From: Polyangiaceae bacterium
Lineage (GTDB): Bacteria > Myxococcota_A > Polyangia > Polyangiales > Polyangiaceae
DNA length: 64,000 nt
Direction: 5' to 3'
NCBI GenBank assembly: GCA_025937895.1
Contig: JAICQL010000001.1
Span: 116,022 to 180,021, forward strand
The notes under the pieces were generated by a model. The model saw nothing but the letters and a program-made list of their open reading frames with translations. It was not told the DNA's origin and searched no databases. Both the position numbers and the translations under genes were made by a program. Shown here piece after piece: positions 9,811 through 17,826 of this stretch; the stretch's first letter is position 1; each line of letters begins with the position of its first letter.

Positions 9811-11289
9811 CTACTTCTCTCTTGCTCCGCGCGCGGCGGCGTCTGCGGCCGCGTACGAGCGAGCCAGGAGCGACATGGGGTGCAGAGGCTTCTTGCCCGC
9901 GTGCTGCTCGAACTGCAAGGCCGCCAGCGGACAATCCGTGACCCAGGTGGTGGCCTCCTCGTCGGCCTGCATGCCGTCAAACGCGCGCTTGCCGACCCGC
10001 TGAGAGGGCTCGAAGCCCTCCACCTTCATGGCGTACGTGCCATCGTGCCCGCAGCACTCCATCACCGTGCTGACATCGGCGCCGGCCTTGGCGATCAGGT
10101 CCTTGCCCTTGAAGCCCTTGCCCTGCGCTCGCAGGTGGCAGGGGGCATGGTAGGCGACCTTGGCCGGCACGTCCGCGAAGCTCTGGTTGAAGCGCGGCTC
10201 TCTGCGCAGCCCCCAGAGGAACTCGCTCGGATCCTGCACCGCCGCCGCCAGCTTCTGCGCGCGAGGCCGGTCTTTCTCCTCGACCAGGGTCGGATACTCG
10301 TTGCGCAACATCATCGAGCAGGTGGGATTGATGGCCAGCACCTTGGCCCCCTGCGCGACGAACGGCTCCAGCCGCTCCAGGTTGATCGAGGCCCGGCGCC
10401 GCAGCTCGGTCAGATTCCCGCTCTCCCAGGCGGGCATGCCGCAGCACACCAGATGGCTCTCACAGCGCACGTCGACGCCGTTCTTCTGCAGCACGGCCAC
10501 GGTGTCCTTGCCGATTTGCGGCTCGTTGTGCTGGACGTAGCAGGTCTGGAACAGCACGGCTTCGCCGCCGGGCTTGGGGCGGATCAGGCCCTGCTGGCGC
10601 GCCCACTCCTCGAAGGTGTGTGACGCAAAGTCCGGCAGCAGCTTGTCGCGATGGATACCCAGCGCCTTCTCCATCAGCCAGCGGTGGGCAGCCACGCGGT
10701 TCATGGCGTTGGCCGCGCCCAGGCTGGCGCGCGCGAGCGCGGCGCTGCCCTCCGGATCGCCCAGCACGCGCTCGCGCAGCGGTAAACCCTGGCGCCGGGT
10801 GCGCTGGGCTTTGTAGCGGTGCACCAGCTTGGGAAAATCCAGCTGAAACTCGTGCTTGTCCCGCGGCGTATACGGGCACTGCACCTCGCACAGCTTGCAC
10901 TGAAAGCAGGCGTCCATCACCTCGCCCGTCTCGGCGGCGGTCAGCTTGGTGACGTCCCCCTCGTGGCGCGAGTCGATGAAATCAAACAGCTTGGGGAAGC
11001 TGTCGCAGTACTTGAAGCACATGCGACAGCCGTGACACACCTCGAAGACGCGCTCGACCTCCTGAGCCAGGGCAGCGCTGTCCCAGTACTTGGGCTCTTC
11101 CGGATCGTAGCTCAGCCCCTCCGTGGGCTGATACGAGACGCTCCGTGCTTTGAGGGTCGGGTCGTGCGCGGCGCCATGGCCGTGTCCAGCACCAGCTCCA
11201 GCAGCGCTCGCGCCATTTCCCGCCGGCGCGACGTCCGAGGGGGCAGTTGCCACGCTCTCAGGGGAGCTGTTTTCCAGGCGTCCAGTCAC
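9811..11289 (-). CDS. Fe-S protein with two 4Fe-4S motifs and CCG domains (heterodisulfide reductase/GlpC-like)
   Basis: A 492-residue protein. Two classical [4Fe-4S] motifs are seen near the N terminus (CHGCRMCFKYC and CFQCKLCEVQC). Two CCG-type domains follow, with HLVCCGMPAWESG and VMECCGHDGT, each preceded by further Cys-containing segments. This is the layout of GlpC/HdrD-like electron-transfer proteins. I chose the GTG at 11289, which has ACGAGG nine bases upstream. The frame stays open to 11553, but that part runs through a GC-rich repeat array and looks non-coding. It lies between rubrerythrin and DUF3501 genes, suggesting it passes electrons in a peroxide-reducing or redox-repair pathway; partners are not proven. 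Confidence 0.88.
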   Translation of the reverse strand: MTGRLENSSPESVATAPSDVAPAGNGASAAGAGAGHGHGAAHDPTLKARSVSYQPTEGLSYDPEEPKYWDSAALAQEVERVFEVCHGCRMCFKYCDSFPKLFDFIDSRHEGDVTKLTAAETGEVMDACFQCKLCEVQCPYTPRDKHEFQLDFPKLVHRYKAQRTRRQGLPLRERVLGDPEGSAALARASLGAANAMNRVAAHRWLMEKALGIHRDKLLPDFASHTFEEWARQQGLIRPKPGGEAVLFQTCYVQHNEPQIGKDTVAVLQKNGVDVRCESHLVCCGMPAWESGNLTELRRRASINLERLEPFVAQGAKVLAINPTCSMMLRNEYPTLVEEKDRPRAQKLAAAVQDPSEFLWGLRREPRFNQSFADVPAKVAYHAPCHLRAQGKGFKGKDLIAKAGADVSTVMECCGHDGTYAMKVEGFEPSQRVGKRAFDGMQADEEATTWVTDCPLAALQFEQHAGKKPLHPMSLLARSYAAADAAARGAREK

Positions 11290-11666
11290 GTTGGTGCACC
11301 TCGTCTTGACGCGCTCGCGCGTGGGTTGTCTTGGCGCGCTCGCGCGTGCCTCTTTAACGCGCTCGCGCGTGGTCTTTGGCGCGCTCGCGCATGCGGATTC
11401 GGGCAGCGTCTCGGAGCGTGACCCCACGCCCCGAGACCCAGCGCCCACTCGGCAATGGCATTGAGGATGGCATTGCCGACGGCATTGACACCCCGAGGCG
11501 GCGCGAGCAGCGCTCGGTCGAGATGGCCCGCGCAAGGCGGCCCGGAGCATCAATCGCGTGATGCTCCGGTCATCGGATGCTCAGGGCATGCTCAGGTGCT
11601 CAGGGCATGCTCAGGTGACAATGCTCAGGTGACAATGCCCAGGTGACAATGCCCAGGTGATAGTGC
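11290..11666. other. Repeat-rich spacer between rubrerythrin and Fe-S genes
   Basis: This 377-base spacer holds two separate repeat arrays, listed separately, and no gene I trust. Although one minus-strand frame is open through much of it, the predicted residues are low-complexity and read through the repeats. It may carry its own promoter or processing sites for the Fe-S gene. Confidence 0.55.
11311..11393. repeat. Four interspersed copies of a GC-rich 13-base element
   Basis: GCGCTCGCGCGTG occurs at 11311-11323, 11336-11348 and 11359-11371, with one variant ending ATG at 11381-11393. Start-to-start spacing is 25, 23 and 22 bases. Each copy is nearly self-complementary in its CGCGC/GCGCG core. 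The array sits just upstream of the chosen start of the Fe-S gene. Confidence 0.75.
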
Positions 11667-11674
11667 TCAGGTGA
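11608..11674. repeat. 14-base tandem repeat reaching into the rubrerythrin stop codon
   Basis: The unit TGCTCAGGTGACAA is perfect twice (11608-11621, 11622-11635), then TGCCCAGGTGACAA and TGCCCAGGTGATAG, then a partial fifth unit from 11664 that contains the rubrerythrin stop. Related TGCTCAGG pieces extend to about 11577. The structure looks like slippage-generated tandem duplication. Confidence 0.8.
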
Positions 11675-12086
11675 GGTCGTTGAGCAGCGCCTGGAAACGC
11701 CCGGCGTGGCTCTTCTCCGCCTTGGCGAGCGTCTCGAACCAGTCGGCAATCTCCGCAAAGCCTTCCTCGCGAGCTGTCTTGGCCATGCCCGGGTACATGT
11801 CGGTGTACTCGTGCGTCTCACCAGCGACCGCCGCCTTGAGGTTCTTCACGGTGTCACCGATCGGCAGGTCCGTCGCCGGATCGCCCACTGCCTTCAGGTA
11901 GTCCAGGTGACCATGGGCATGCCCCGTCTCGCCCTCCGCCGTCTCGCGGAAGTTGCCCGCGATCTGCGGGTAACCCTCAACGTCGGCCACCTTGGCAAAG
12001 TACAGATAGCGGCGGTTCGCCTGGCTCTCACCGGCGAACGCGTCCTTCAGATTTTGCTGCGTCTTGGTGCCCTTGAGCTTTGACAT
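11667..12086 (-). CDS. Rubrerythrin, diiron domain only
   Basis: A 139-residue ferritin-like protein starting [10 protein letters not shown]. Diiron ligands are seen in [28 protein letters not shown] and [10 protein letters not shown], the four-helix ExxH pattern of rubrerythrin. The C-terminal rubredoxin domain of classical rubrerythrin (about 190 residues) is absent, so electrons must come from a separate partner, plausibly the Fe-S protein downstream. The ATG at 12086 has AAGGGA upstream; an earlier in-frame start adds 14 unrelated residues. Role: peroxide reduction in the cytoplasm. It heads the rubrerythrin/Fe-S/DUF3501 cluster and has a promoter candidate at 12149-12178. Confidence 0.92.
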   Translation of the reverse strand: MSKLKGTKTQQNLKDAFAGESQANRRYLYFAKVADVEGYPQIAGNFRETAEGETGHAHGHLDYLKAVGDPATDLPIGDTVKNLKAAVAGETHEYTDMYPGMAKTAREEGFAEIADWFETLAKAEKSHAGRFQALLNDLT

Positions 12087-12148
12087 AGGTACGTCCCTTC
12101 TCGGCCTTCGTCCCTCCGTGAGCCCCACGGAGACCAGCCTCGGCGGGA

Positions 12149-12179
12149 ATTATGGCGGAATGGACAAATTGGATCCAAT
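12149..12179 (-). promoter_or_regulatory. Candidate promoter and palindromic operator of rubrerythrin
   Basis: On the minus strand, TTGGAT (12173-12178) and CATAAT (12149-12154) are separated by 18 bases, a sigma-70-like pair about 60 bases before the rubrerythrin ATG. The -35 is embedded in the perfect 12-base palindrome ATTGGATCCAAT (12168-12179), a good position for a repressor. The regulator is unknown. Confidence 0.42.
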
Positions 12180-12213
12180 CGCAAAATCAAATGACAGTGA
12201 TAGGCTCGAATTA

Positions 12214-13749
12214 TCAGCCGCTGGCGCTCGGCGCGCGCTCTTGACGGCTGGGTGGCGGAATGCCGGGCAGCGGGGGAAGTTGCAACGTATCGGGGACAGT
12301 GCCCGGCAGCTGCAAGGTAGGGGGTCGAGGGCCGCCCTCGAGCCGCGGCAAGCGGCGCCGGATCTCCTCCGGCAATCGCTCCAACAGCTCGCGCGGCAGC
12401 TCCGGAACGATGGGCAGGGGCTTCAAGCCACAGCCGAGCCCCACGCTGGTCAGCACCCGCGCGTGCGGCAGATCGGCGCTGTGCGCCTGCAGCGCTGCGG
12501 CGATTTGCACGGAGCCACGTACCACCTTCTTTGGCACTCCCTGCAGCCATTGCGCCAGCATGCTGCCGGCGTGAGCGCGCAGGGCAGCCTCGGCGATGGC
12601 CGCACAGGGCAGCGGCCCGCTCAGGTTGGAAGTGATGTCAAAGCCCTCCCCCGCCAGCTCCACCCGGGCATCTCCGCGCATGTGCAGCGCGCCCGTCTGA
12701 AACTGCAGCTCCTTGAAGCTCGCGCGATCCAGCCCGCGGCTGAGGGTAAACCTGCCCGAAAGCTTGGGCGGGCTGGCGTAGACCAGGCCCTCCACCTCGC
12801 GCGGCACCGGAAACTGCAGGTTGGCCAGGGTGAGGTGCACGTCGCCCGAGGGAACCGCTGTCGTCAGCCCGAGCGGCAGCGCCATGAAGATGCGGCCGTC
12901 CACGTGCACGGGGCGCAGCGCCTCGCTCAACACCAGCCAGCGCCCCTGCAGCTCGGTGAGCGGCAGCGAGCGGAGGTCCATGCTGAGCTCCGCGCTGTCC
13001 TTGCCCGCCTGCAGGTTGACGCGCACCTTGGGGCGCTCGGCATCGCCCAGGGACATGGCCAGGATGCCCCGTTGCAGAGTCAGGTGCCCCTGCAGCCCGA
13101 GCACGCTCAGCTCGGCGGCAAGCTGCTCGCTGCCGGAATGGTACTCGAGCGCGTTCAGCGCGAGCCACGGCTCGGGAGCATCCCCCGAGATCCAGCCCAG
13201 CCGGCTGGTGAACACGTCGAGCGGTAGCTCGGGAGCGGTGCTCTCGGTGCGCGCGCGGATCGCGCGCAGCAGGTCCAGCCACGGCACCTCGCCGCGCACG
13301 CTCACATCTGCCCCGCGCACGCGCACCCGCTCTGCGCGGAACAGCGAGAGCGCTACCTCGACCTCATCCACCCGCCCGCTCACCCGCGCGCTGCCAAAGA
13401 TCCAGCGCGGGCTCGGGCCGGCGCTATCGCGACTGGACGCGAACTGGCAGGAGTGGAGCGCCAGCCGCTCCCAGCCGAGCACCAGCCGGCAGCCCTCGAG
13501 TTGCACCCCCTGGGCCGCGGCCTCGGAGCGGATCTGCAGCCACAGCCAGTGCCGCGCCAGCATGCCGAGCCCCACCAGCAGCAACACGCCGCCCAGCCCG
13601 CGCAGCACCCAGGCGCGACGGCCCCCGCGAGCGCCGCCCGGGCCGCCCTCTGCCAGCACTCCGCTCTGCGCCTCGCCGCGCGAAGCAAGCCCCGGCTGGC
13701 TCGCAGGTGGGCCAGAAGCGGCGGCAGCAGGATCAGACGCGGGGCTCAT
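12214..13749 (-). CDS. Membrane-anchored AsmA/DUF748-like protein
   Basis: A 511-residue protein of uncertain family. A Pro/Ala/Gly-rich cytoplasmic head (about 1-45) precedes one membrane helix (about 48-68, WVLRGLGGVLLLVGLGMLA). A long periplasmic part follows, rich in beta strands that alternate charged and hydrophobic residues (SARVSGRVDEVEVALSLFRAERVRVRGADVSV), the pattern of AsmA-like and GspN-like proteins. The last 60 residues are Pro-rich (LQLPGTVPDTLQLPPLPGIPPP). Such proteins act in outer-membrane lipid or protein biogenesis; here that is inference. The start at 13749 is preferred over 13785. It is divergent from the DNA glycosylase gene. Confidence 0.6.
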   Translation of the reverse strand: MSPASDPAAAASGPPASQPGLASRGEAQSGVLAEGGPGGARGGRRAWVLRGLGGVLLLVGLGMLARHWLWLQIRSEAAAQGVQLEGCRLVLGWERLALHSCQFASSRDSAGPSPRWIFGSARVSGRVDEVEVALSLFRAERVRVRGADVSVRGEVPWLDLLRAIRARTESTAPELPLDVFTSRLGWISGDAPEPWLALNALEYHSGSEQLAAELSVLGLQGHLTLQRGILAMSLGDAERPKVRVNLQAGKDSAELSMDLRSLPLTELQGRWLVLSEALRPVHVDGRIFMALPLGLTTAVPSGDVHLTLANLQFPVPREVEGLVYASPPKLSGRFTLSRGLDRASFKELQFQTGALHMRGDARVELAGEGFDITSNLSGPLPCAAIAEAALRAHAGSMLAQWLQGVPKKVVRGSVQIAAALQAHSADLPHARVLTSVGLGCGLKPLPIVPELPRELLERLPEEIRRRLPRLEGGPRPPTLQLPGTVPDTLQLPPLPGIPPPSRQERAPSASG

Positions 13750-13852
13750 GATGGCTCGACCAATGCCGGTTTGGCACGCGGGCAAGGTGAAGAGGTGGCC
13801 GCGCGAGGAAGCCGAGCAGCGTGCCGGTGGCTCTGGCAGACTCTGACCTGAA

Positions 13853-14458
13853 GTGCACTCCGACCGGCCCTTGCCGCGCGCATTTTACGAGCGCCCCGTG
13901 CTGGAGGTGGCCCGAGACTGCATCGGAAAACATCTAGTCCATGTTAGCGAACGTGGACGAACCGTGGGGCGCATCGTGGAGGCAGAAGCTTACCGGGGCC
14001 CGGAGGATCGCGCGGCACATTCCTACGGCGGGCGCCGCACCGCCCGCACGGAGGTCATGTTTGGGCCGCCAGGGTATGCGTATGTGTTTCTGGTGTATGG
14101 GCTGCACTGGCACCTGAACCTGGTGACGACCGCCCCAGGCGCGCCCCACGCCGTGCTGCTCCGAGCCGTGGAGCCCCTGGAGGGTGTGGAGCTGATGCGG
14201 GAGCGGCGGGGCCCGCTGCGCTCCGAGCGCGAGCTCACGAACGGCCCGGGCAAGCTGTGCGTGGCGTTCGCCATCGATGGCCAGGCCTATGGGGCCGACC
14301 TCACGCGCGAGCCGCTCTATCTCAGCGAAGGGCTCGAGGGCGTGCGGCGCCCGAAGGTGCGGCGCGCGCCGCGCGTGGGCGTGGACTACGCGGGTGCCTG
14401 GGCCGCGCGCCCCTGGCGCTTCTACGACGCCGATAGCCCGTTCGTGTCCCGGCGCTGA
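13853..14458 (+). CDS. Alkyladenine (3-methyladenine) DNA glycosylase, AAG/MPG family
   Basis: A 201-residue protein of the normal length for bacterial AAG. It has the family motifs RIVEAEAYRGPEDRAAHSYGG (the Glu is the general base), TEVMFGPPGYAYVFLVYG, YGLHWHLNLVT with the intercalating-loop region, and NGPGKLCVAFAID with the product-contacting Gly-Pro-Gly-Lys. It removes alkylated purines in base-excision repair. The start appears to be a GTG at 13853, as no ATG is available before the conserved core. It converges on the DJ-1 gene with 16 bases between stops. Confidence 0.93.
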   Translation: MHSDRPLPRAFYERPVLEVARDCIGKHLVHVSERGRTVGRIVEAEAYRGPEDRAAHSYGGRRTARTEVMFGPPGYAYVFLVYGLHWHLNLVTTAPGAPHAVLLRAVEPLEGVELMRERRGPLRSERELTNGPGKLCVAFAIDGQAYGADLTREPLYLSEGLEGVRRPKVRRAPRVGVDYAGAWAARPWRFYDADSPFVSRR

Positions 14459-14474
14459 AAGCGCGGGCCGCCGC

Positions 14475-15038
14475 TCAGCTCGGCAAAATGAGCGGCCCGG
14501 TGACGTCGCGCTCGACGTCGGGCCCGCGCAGCTTGCGCAGCAGGTGCAGCGCGAACTCGAAGCAGGTGCCCGGCCCCTGGCTGGTGAGCAGATGGCCCGA
14601 CTCCACCACTCGCTCGCTCGAGTAGGTGTACGCGCCGCGCAGGCCATCGGCGACACTCGGGTGACTGGTGAGCGTCTGGCCCAGGCCGATCTCGTGCCGC
14701 AACAGGGCGATGGGCGCGGCGCACACCGCAGCCACGATCCGGCCGCGCTGCCACTGCGTCTTCAGATGGCGGCCCACGAGCGGCGAGTTGGCCAGGTTCT
14801 CCGCGCCCTGCGCGCCACCGGGCAACACCACGGCATCAAAGCTGCCAGCCACATCTCCGAGTGCAACGTCGGGCAAGATGCGCAGGCCGCGACTGCAGGC
14901 CACCGCACCACTGCCGGCGAGCCCGGCGAGGGTGACCTTGACGCCCCCGCGCCGGAGGACGTCCACGATGATGCTGACTTCCATCTCCTCTGCGCCCGCG
15001 GCGAGCACGACCAGGGCAGTCTTATCGTTAGCACTCAT
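14475..15038 (-). CDS. DJ-1/PfpI family protein (YajL/ThiJ-like)
   Basis: A 187-residue flavodoxin-like protein. The conserved nucleophilic Cys is in AAVCAAPIAL, and the partner Glu is in GAEEMEVS near the N terminus, the arrangement of DJ-1 and YajL. VVLPGGAQGAENL forms the Gly-rich loop. Members act in oxidative-stress protection, with reported glyoxalase, deglycase or chaperone activity; which applies is not visible. The ATG at 15038 is chosen over an upstream in-frame start at 15071. Length matches the family. Confidence 0.9.
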   Translation of the reverse strand: MSANDKTALVVLAAGAEEMEVSIIVDVLRRGGVKVTLAGLAGSGAVACSRGLRILPDVALGDVAGSFDAVVLPGGAQGAENLANSPLVGRHLKTQWQRGRIVAAVCAAPIALLRHEIGLGQTLTSHPSVADGLRGAYTYSSERVVESGHLLTSQGPGTCFEFALHLLRKLRGPDVERDVTGPLILPS

Positions 15039-15182
15039 CAGCGTAGCTCCGTGGCCGTCGAGCCCTAGCACGGGTGGGGGTGCGAAAGCACCCCACGCTC
15101 GCGCAGACGGCCGCGCGGGTCGGCGCCCGCGAGGATCCGGCCGGCCGAGACCTCACTTTTCTGACAAAGTAGACGGGTGACG

Positions 15183-16946
15183 ATGCCCTCCGCCCCGCCC
15201 GAGCTGCCCCCCGCCTCGCCTCAGCTGGAGCCGCTCGCCGAGCGCCTCGGGCGGCTGGAGTTGCTGCACCGCATCAGCCTGGCACTGTCCTCCGAGAGGA
15301 ACCGCGAGCGCCTGATCGAGACCATCCTGATCGAGGCGCAGACCCTGTGCAACGCGGACGGCGGCACTCTGTATCTACGCAACGAGCAGGACCAGCTGCG
15401 CTTCGCCATCTTGCGCAATCAATCGCTGGGGCTGAGCCTGGGCGGCACGACGGGGCAGGCCATCGACCTGCCGCCGCTGTGGATCCGTGATCCGGTGACG
15501 GGCAAGCCCAACCACGCGAACGTGGCGTCCTACGCCGCGTGCACGCAGCGCTCCATCAACATCGCCGATGCCTACGCGGCCGTGGGCTTTGACTTCTCGG
15601 GCATGCAGGAGTTCGACCGGCGGCACGGCTATCGCTCCACGTCCTTCCTCACCATCCCGCTGCAGAGCAGCGAGGGCACGGTGCTGGGGGTGCTGCAGCT
15701 GATCAACGCTCGCGATCGCCACAGCGGACGGGTGCAGGCGTTCGGCGCAGAGGAGCAGCACATCGTCGAGGCGCTCGCCTCCCACGCGGGCATCGCGATC
15801 GACAATCAGAACTTGATGCAGGAGCAGAAGCAGCTGCTCGAGTCCTTCATCGTGATGATCGCCGGCGCGATCGACGCCGAGTCGCCCTACACCGGCGCGC
15901 ACTGCGAGCGAGTGCCGGTGCTGGCAGAGATGCTCACGCGCTCGCTGTGCGACGCCAACACGGGCCCCTTTGCCGACTTTCGCCTGACCGATGACGAGTG
16001 GTATGAGCTGCACATCGCCGCCTGGCTCCACGACTGCGGCAAGGTCGCCACCCCCACCCACGTGATGGACAAGGCGACCAAGCTGGAGTGCGTGTACGAT
16101 CGGCTGGCGGCGATACGCACCCGCTTCGAGGTGCTGATGCGGGACGCCCGGATCCAGCTGCTGGAGGCGCTGCAGGAGCGCCCGCACGAGCGCCAGGAGC
16201 TGGAGCGCGAATACGAGCAGCGCATCGCCGAGCTGCGCGCCGACCTGCAGCTGATCGCCACGTCGAACGTGGGCGGCGAGTTTCTGTCGGAGCAGCAGCG
16301 TGCGCGCATCCAGCAGATCGGGCAGCGCCGCTACGTCGAGAACGGCCAGGCGCTGCCGCTGCTCTCCGAGGACGAGGTCGCCAATCTGTGTATCTCGCGC
16401 GGCACCCTGACCCAGGAAGAGCGCCTGCTCATCAACGGCCACATGGTCCAGACCCTGCGCATGCTTCAGGCCCTGCCCTTCCCGCGGCAGCTGCGCCGGG
16501 TGCCGGAGTACGCGGGTGGCCATCACGAGCGCATGGACGGCAACGGCTACCCACGCGGGCTGTTCGCCGGTGACATGTCCGTGCCCGCGCGCGTGCTGGC
16601 CATCGCCGACGTCTTCGAGGCGCTGACTGCCACTGATCGGCCCTACAAGCCGGGCAAGAAGCTCAGCGAGGCCATGCAGATCATGGGCGCCATGAAGCGC
16701 GATAACCACCTCGACCCGGACCTGTTCGATCACTTCGTGAGCTCGGGCGTGTACCGGCACTACGCCGAGCGCTACCTGGGCCCGGAGCTGATCGACGAGG
16801 TGGACGAGGCGGCGTTGCTCGCCATCCGCCCCAAGCCCTTCGAGCTACCCCCGGAGGAGGTGCGCAAGAAGCGCTGGGAGACCTTCTTGCCGCAATATCG
16901 AGAGCTGGGCGAGCGGCGACTGAGCGGCGTGCCCGGAAGGCAGTGA
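15183..16946 (+). CDS. GAF-domain HD-GYP protein (probable cyclic-di-GMP phosphodiesterase)
   Basis: A 587-residue soluble protein. Residues about 30-210 form a GAF domain (LIETILIEAQTLCNADGGTLYL to EALASHAGIAIDNQ). The HD signature LHDCGK starts at residue 283 and the GYP signature HHERMDGNGYP at residue 447. The 163 residues between them exceed the usual spacing of about 60 because of a charged, probably coiled-coil insert at about 305-400. HD-GYP proteins hydrolyse cyclic-di-GMP with a two- or three-metal centre; the main metal-binding motifs are present. A GTG six bases upstream (15177) is an alternative start. It converges on the diiron gene. Confidence 0.92.
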   Translation: MPSAPPELPPASPQLEPLAERLGRLELLHRISLALSSERNRERLIETILIEAQTLCNADGGTLYLRNEQDQLRFAILRNQSLGLSLGGTTGQAIDLPPLWIRDPVTGKPNHANVASYAACTQRSINIADAYAAVGFDFSGMQEFDRRHGYRSTSFLTIPLQSSEGTVLGVLQLINARDRHSGRVQAFGAEEQHIVEALASHAGIAIDNQNLMQEQKQLLESFIVMIAGAIDAESPYTGAHCERVPVLAEMLTRSLCDANTGPFADFRLTDDEWYELHIAAWLHDCGKVATPTHVMDKATKLECVYDRLAAIRTRFEVLMRDARIQLLEALQERPHERQELEREYEQRIAELRADLQLIATSNVGGEFLSEQQRARIQQIGQRRYVENGQALPLLSEDEVANLCISRGTLTQEERLLINGHMVQTLRMLQALPFPRQLRRVPEYAGGHHERMDGNGYPRGLFAGDMSVPARVLAIADVFEALTATDRPYKPGKKLSEAMQIMGAMKRDNHLDPDLFDHFVSSGVYRHYAERYLGPELIDEVDEAALLAIRPKPFELPPEEVRKKRWETFLPQYRELGERRLSGVPGRQ

Positions 16947-16965
16947 GGCAACGGCGCCGGAGCGC

Positions 16966-17826
16966 TCAGAGCTCGTGCGTCTGGCGCAAGACCTCGACCA
17001 ACGTGGGGCGCACCCGCGCGCGCCAGCGCGACCAGCGCTGCTCCAGAGCAAGGGCGCCGGGCAGCGCGTCCCAGGCGGTGAGCAACAGCTCGCGCGCCAG
17101 CGGTCGCGGTGTGGCTGCGTCCTGGCGCACCGAGCGCGGCTGGCGGTACAGCACGACCTGGCGCTGCACGCCCTCCCAGAAGGCGTAGCGCGCGTCGAGG
17201 CTGCCGAGGGCGCCGCGCCGGATCTGCTCCTGCGCCTGATTGGTGCTGGCGTATTGAGCCAGCGCCTCCTCCAGCCAGGCGCCGTGATCGTCGTCCTGCT
17301 CCACGTGCAGGGTAAAGTACGCGATCTCGTCCTCGTTGAAGCCGGCGCGGCGGAGCCCCGGGATCACCGCGTCGAACATCTTGGGGATGGCCCACTCGTG
17401 ACCGGGCCCGACCGCGCCCAGCCCGACTAGAAACGGCTCCTCGCTGACGATGCGGCGGTGCTCGGCGATGAAGCGGTGCGCGGGCGGCGGCACACGAGTC
17501 TCGCGGATGCTCACGGGATCACCGCCCGTGGCGCTCAGGTAGCGCGCGTACATCGTCGAGTGATCTTTGCCCTCCGAGCCCTCGCCGTATTCATCCACCA
17601 GCACCTTGGCTAGCCACAGCTTGGCCTGGCTATCGGGCGCTCGTACCAGCAGGCGCTCCAGGTAGTGCGTGAACACGCACACCAGTGGATAGTGGTTCTC
17701 CGCGAAGACCCGATAGTCCTGCCTGGCGAAGGGGCTGGTCGCAAGCCGGTTCAAGAACAGGTGGTTGACCGCGGGATGCGTCTCGATCTCACGCCGCAGC
17801 TCGGCCAGGAACCTCTGCGCGGACAT
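16966..17826 (-). CDS. Haem-oxygenase-like diiron protein (PqqC/TENA-like, iron-containing redox enzyme family)
   Basis: A 286-residue all-helical protein. It begins with RFLAELRREIETHPAVNHLFL and shows candidate metal ligands in DEYGEGSEGKDHSTMY and HVEQDDDHGAW, the Glu/His/Asp-His pattern of haem-oxygenase-like diiron oxidases. The ATG at 17826 overlaps the radical SAM stop by one base (TGATG), so translation is coupled. Known relatives cleave or desaturate fatty acids and amino acids or act in cofactor synthesis. Working with a B12-radical SAM enzyme suggests sequential tailoring of one substrate; the substrate is unknown. Family confidence is good, activity is not determined. Confidence 0.82.
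   Translation of the reverse strand: MSAQRFLAELRREIETHPAVNHLFLNRLATSPFARQDYRVFAENHYPLVCVFTHYLERLLVRAPDSQAKLWLAKVLVDEYGEGSEGKDHSTMYARYLSATGGDPVSIRETRVPPPAHRFIAEHRRIVSEEPFLVGLGAVGPGHEWAIPKMFDAVIPGLRRAGFNEDEIAYFTLHVEQDDDHGAWLEEALAQYASTNQAQEQIRRGALGSLDARYAFWEGVQRQVVLYRQPRSVRQDAATPRPLARELLLTAWDALPGALALEQRWSRWRARVRPTLVEVLRQTHEL

Noticed and set aside
11311..11393. Considered as a CRISPR array because of regular spacing.
   Set aside because: The repeat is only 13 bases, spacers are about 10 bases and partly alike, and no cas gene is present.
11290..11553. N-terminal extension of the Fe-S protein by 88 residues.
   Set aside because: It runs through the GC-rich repeat array and gives Cys/Arg/Ala-rich residues unlike the family; the GTG at 11289 has a good ribosome binding site.
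16966..17826. Considered as PqqC or a thiaminase (TENA).
   Set aside because: No PQQ or thiamin genes nearby; the pairing with radical SAM and the ligand pattern fit the general diiron oxidase group better.
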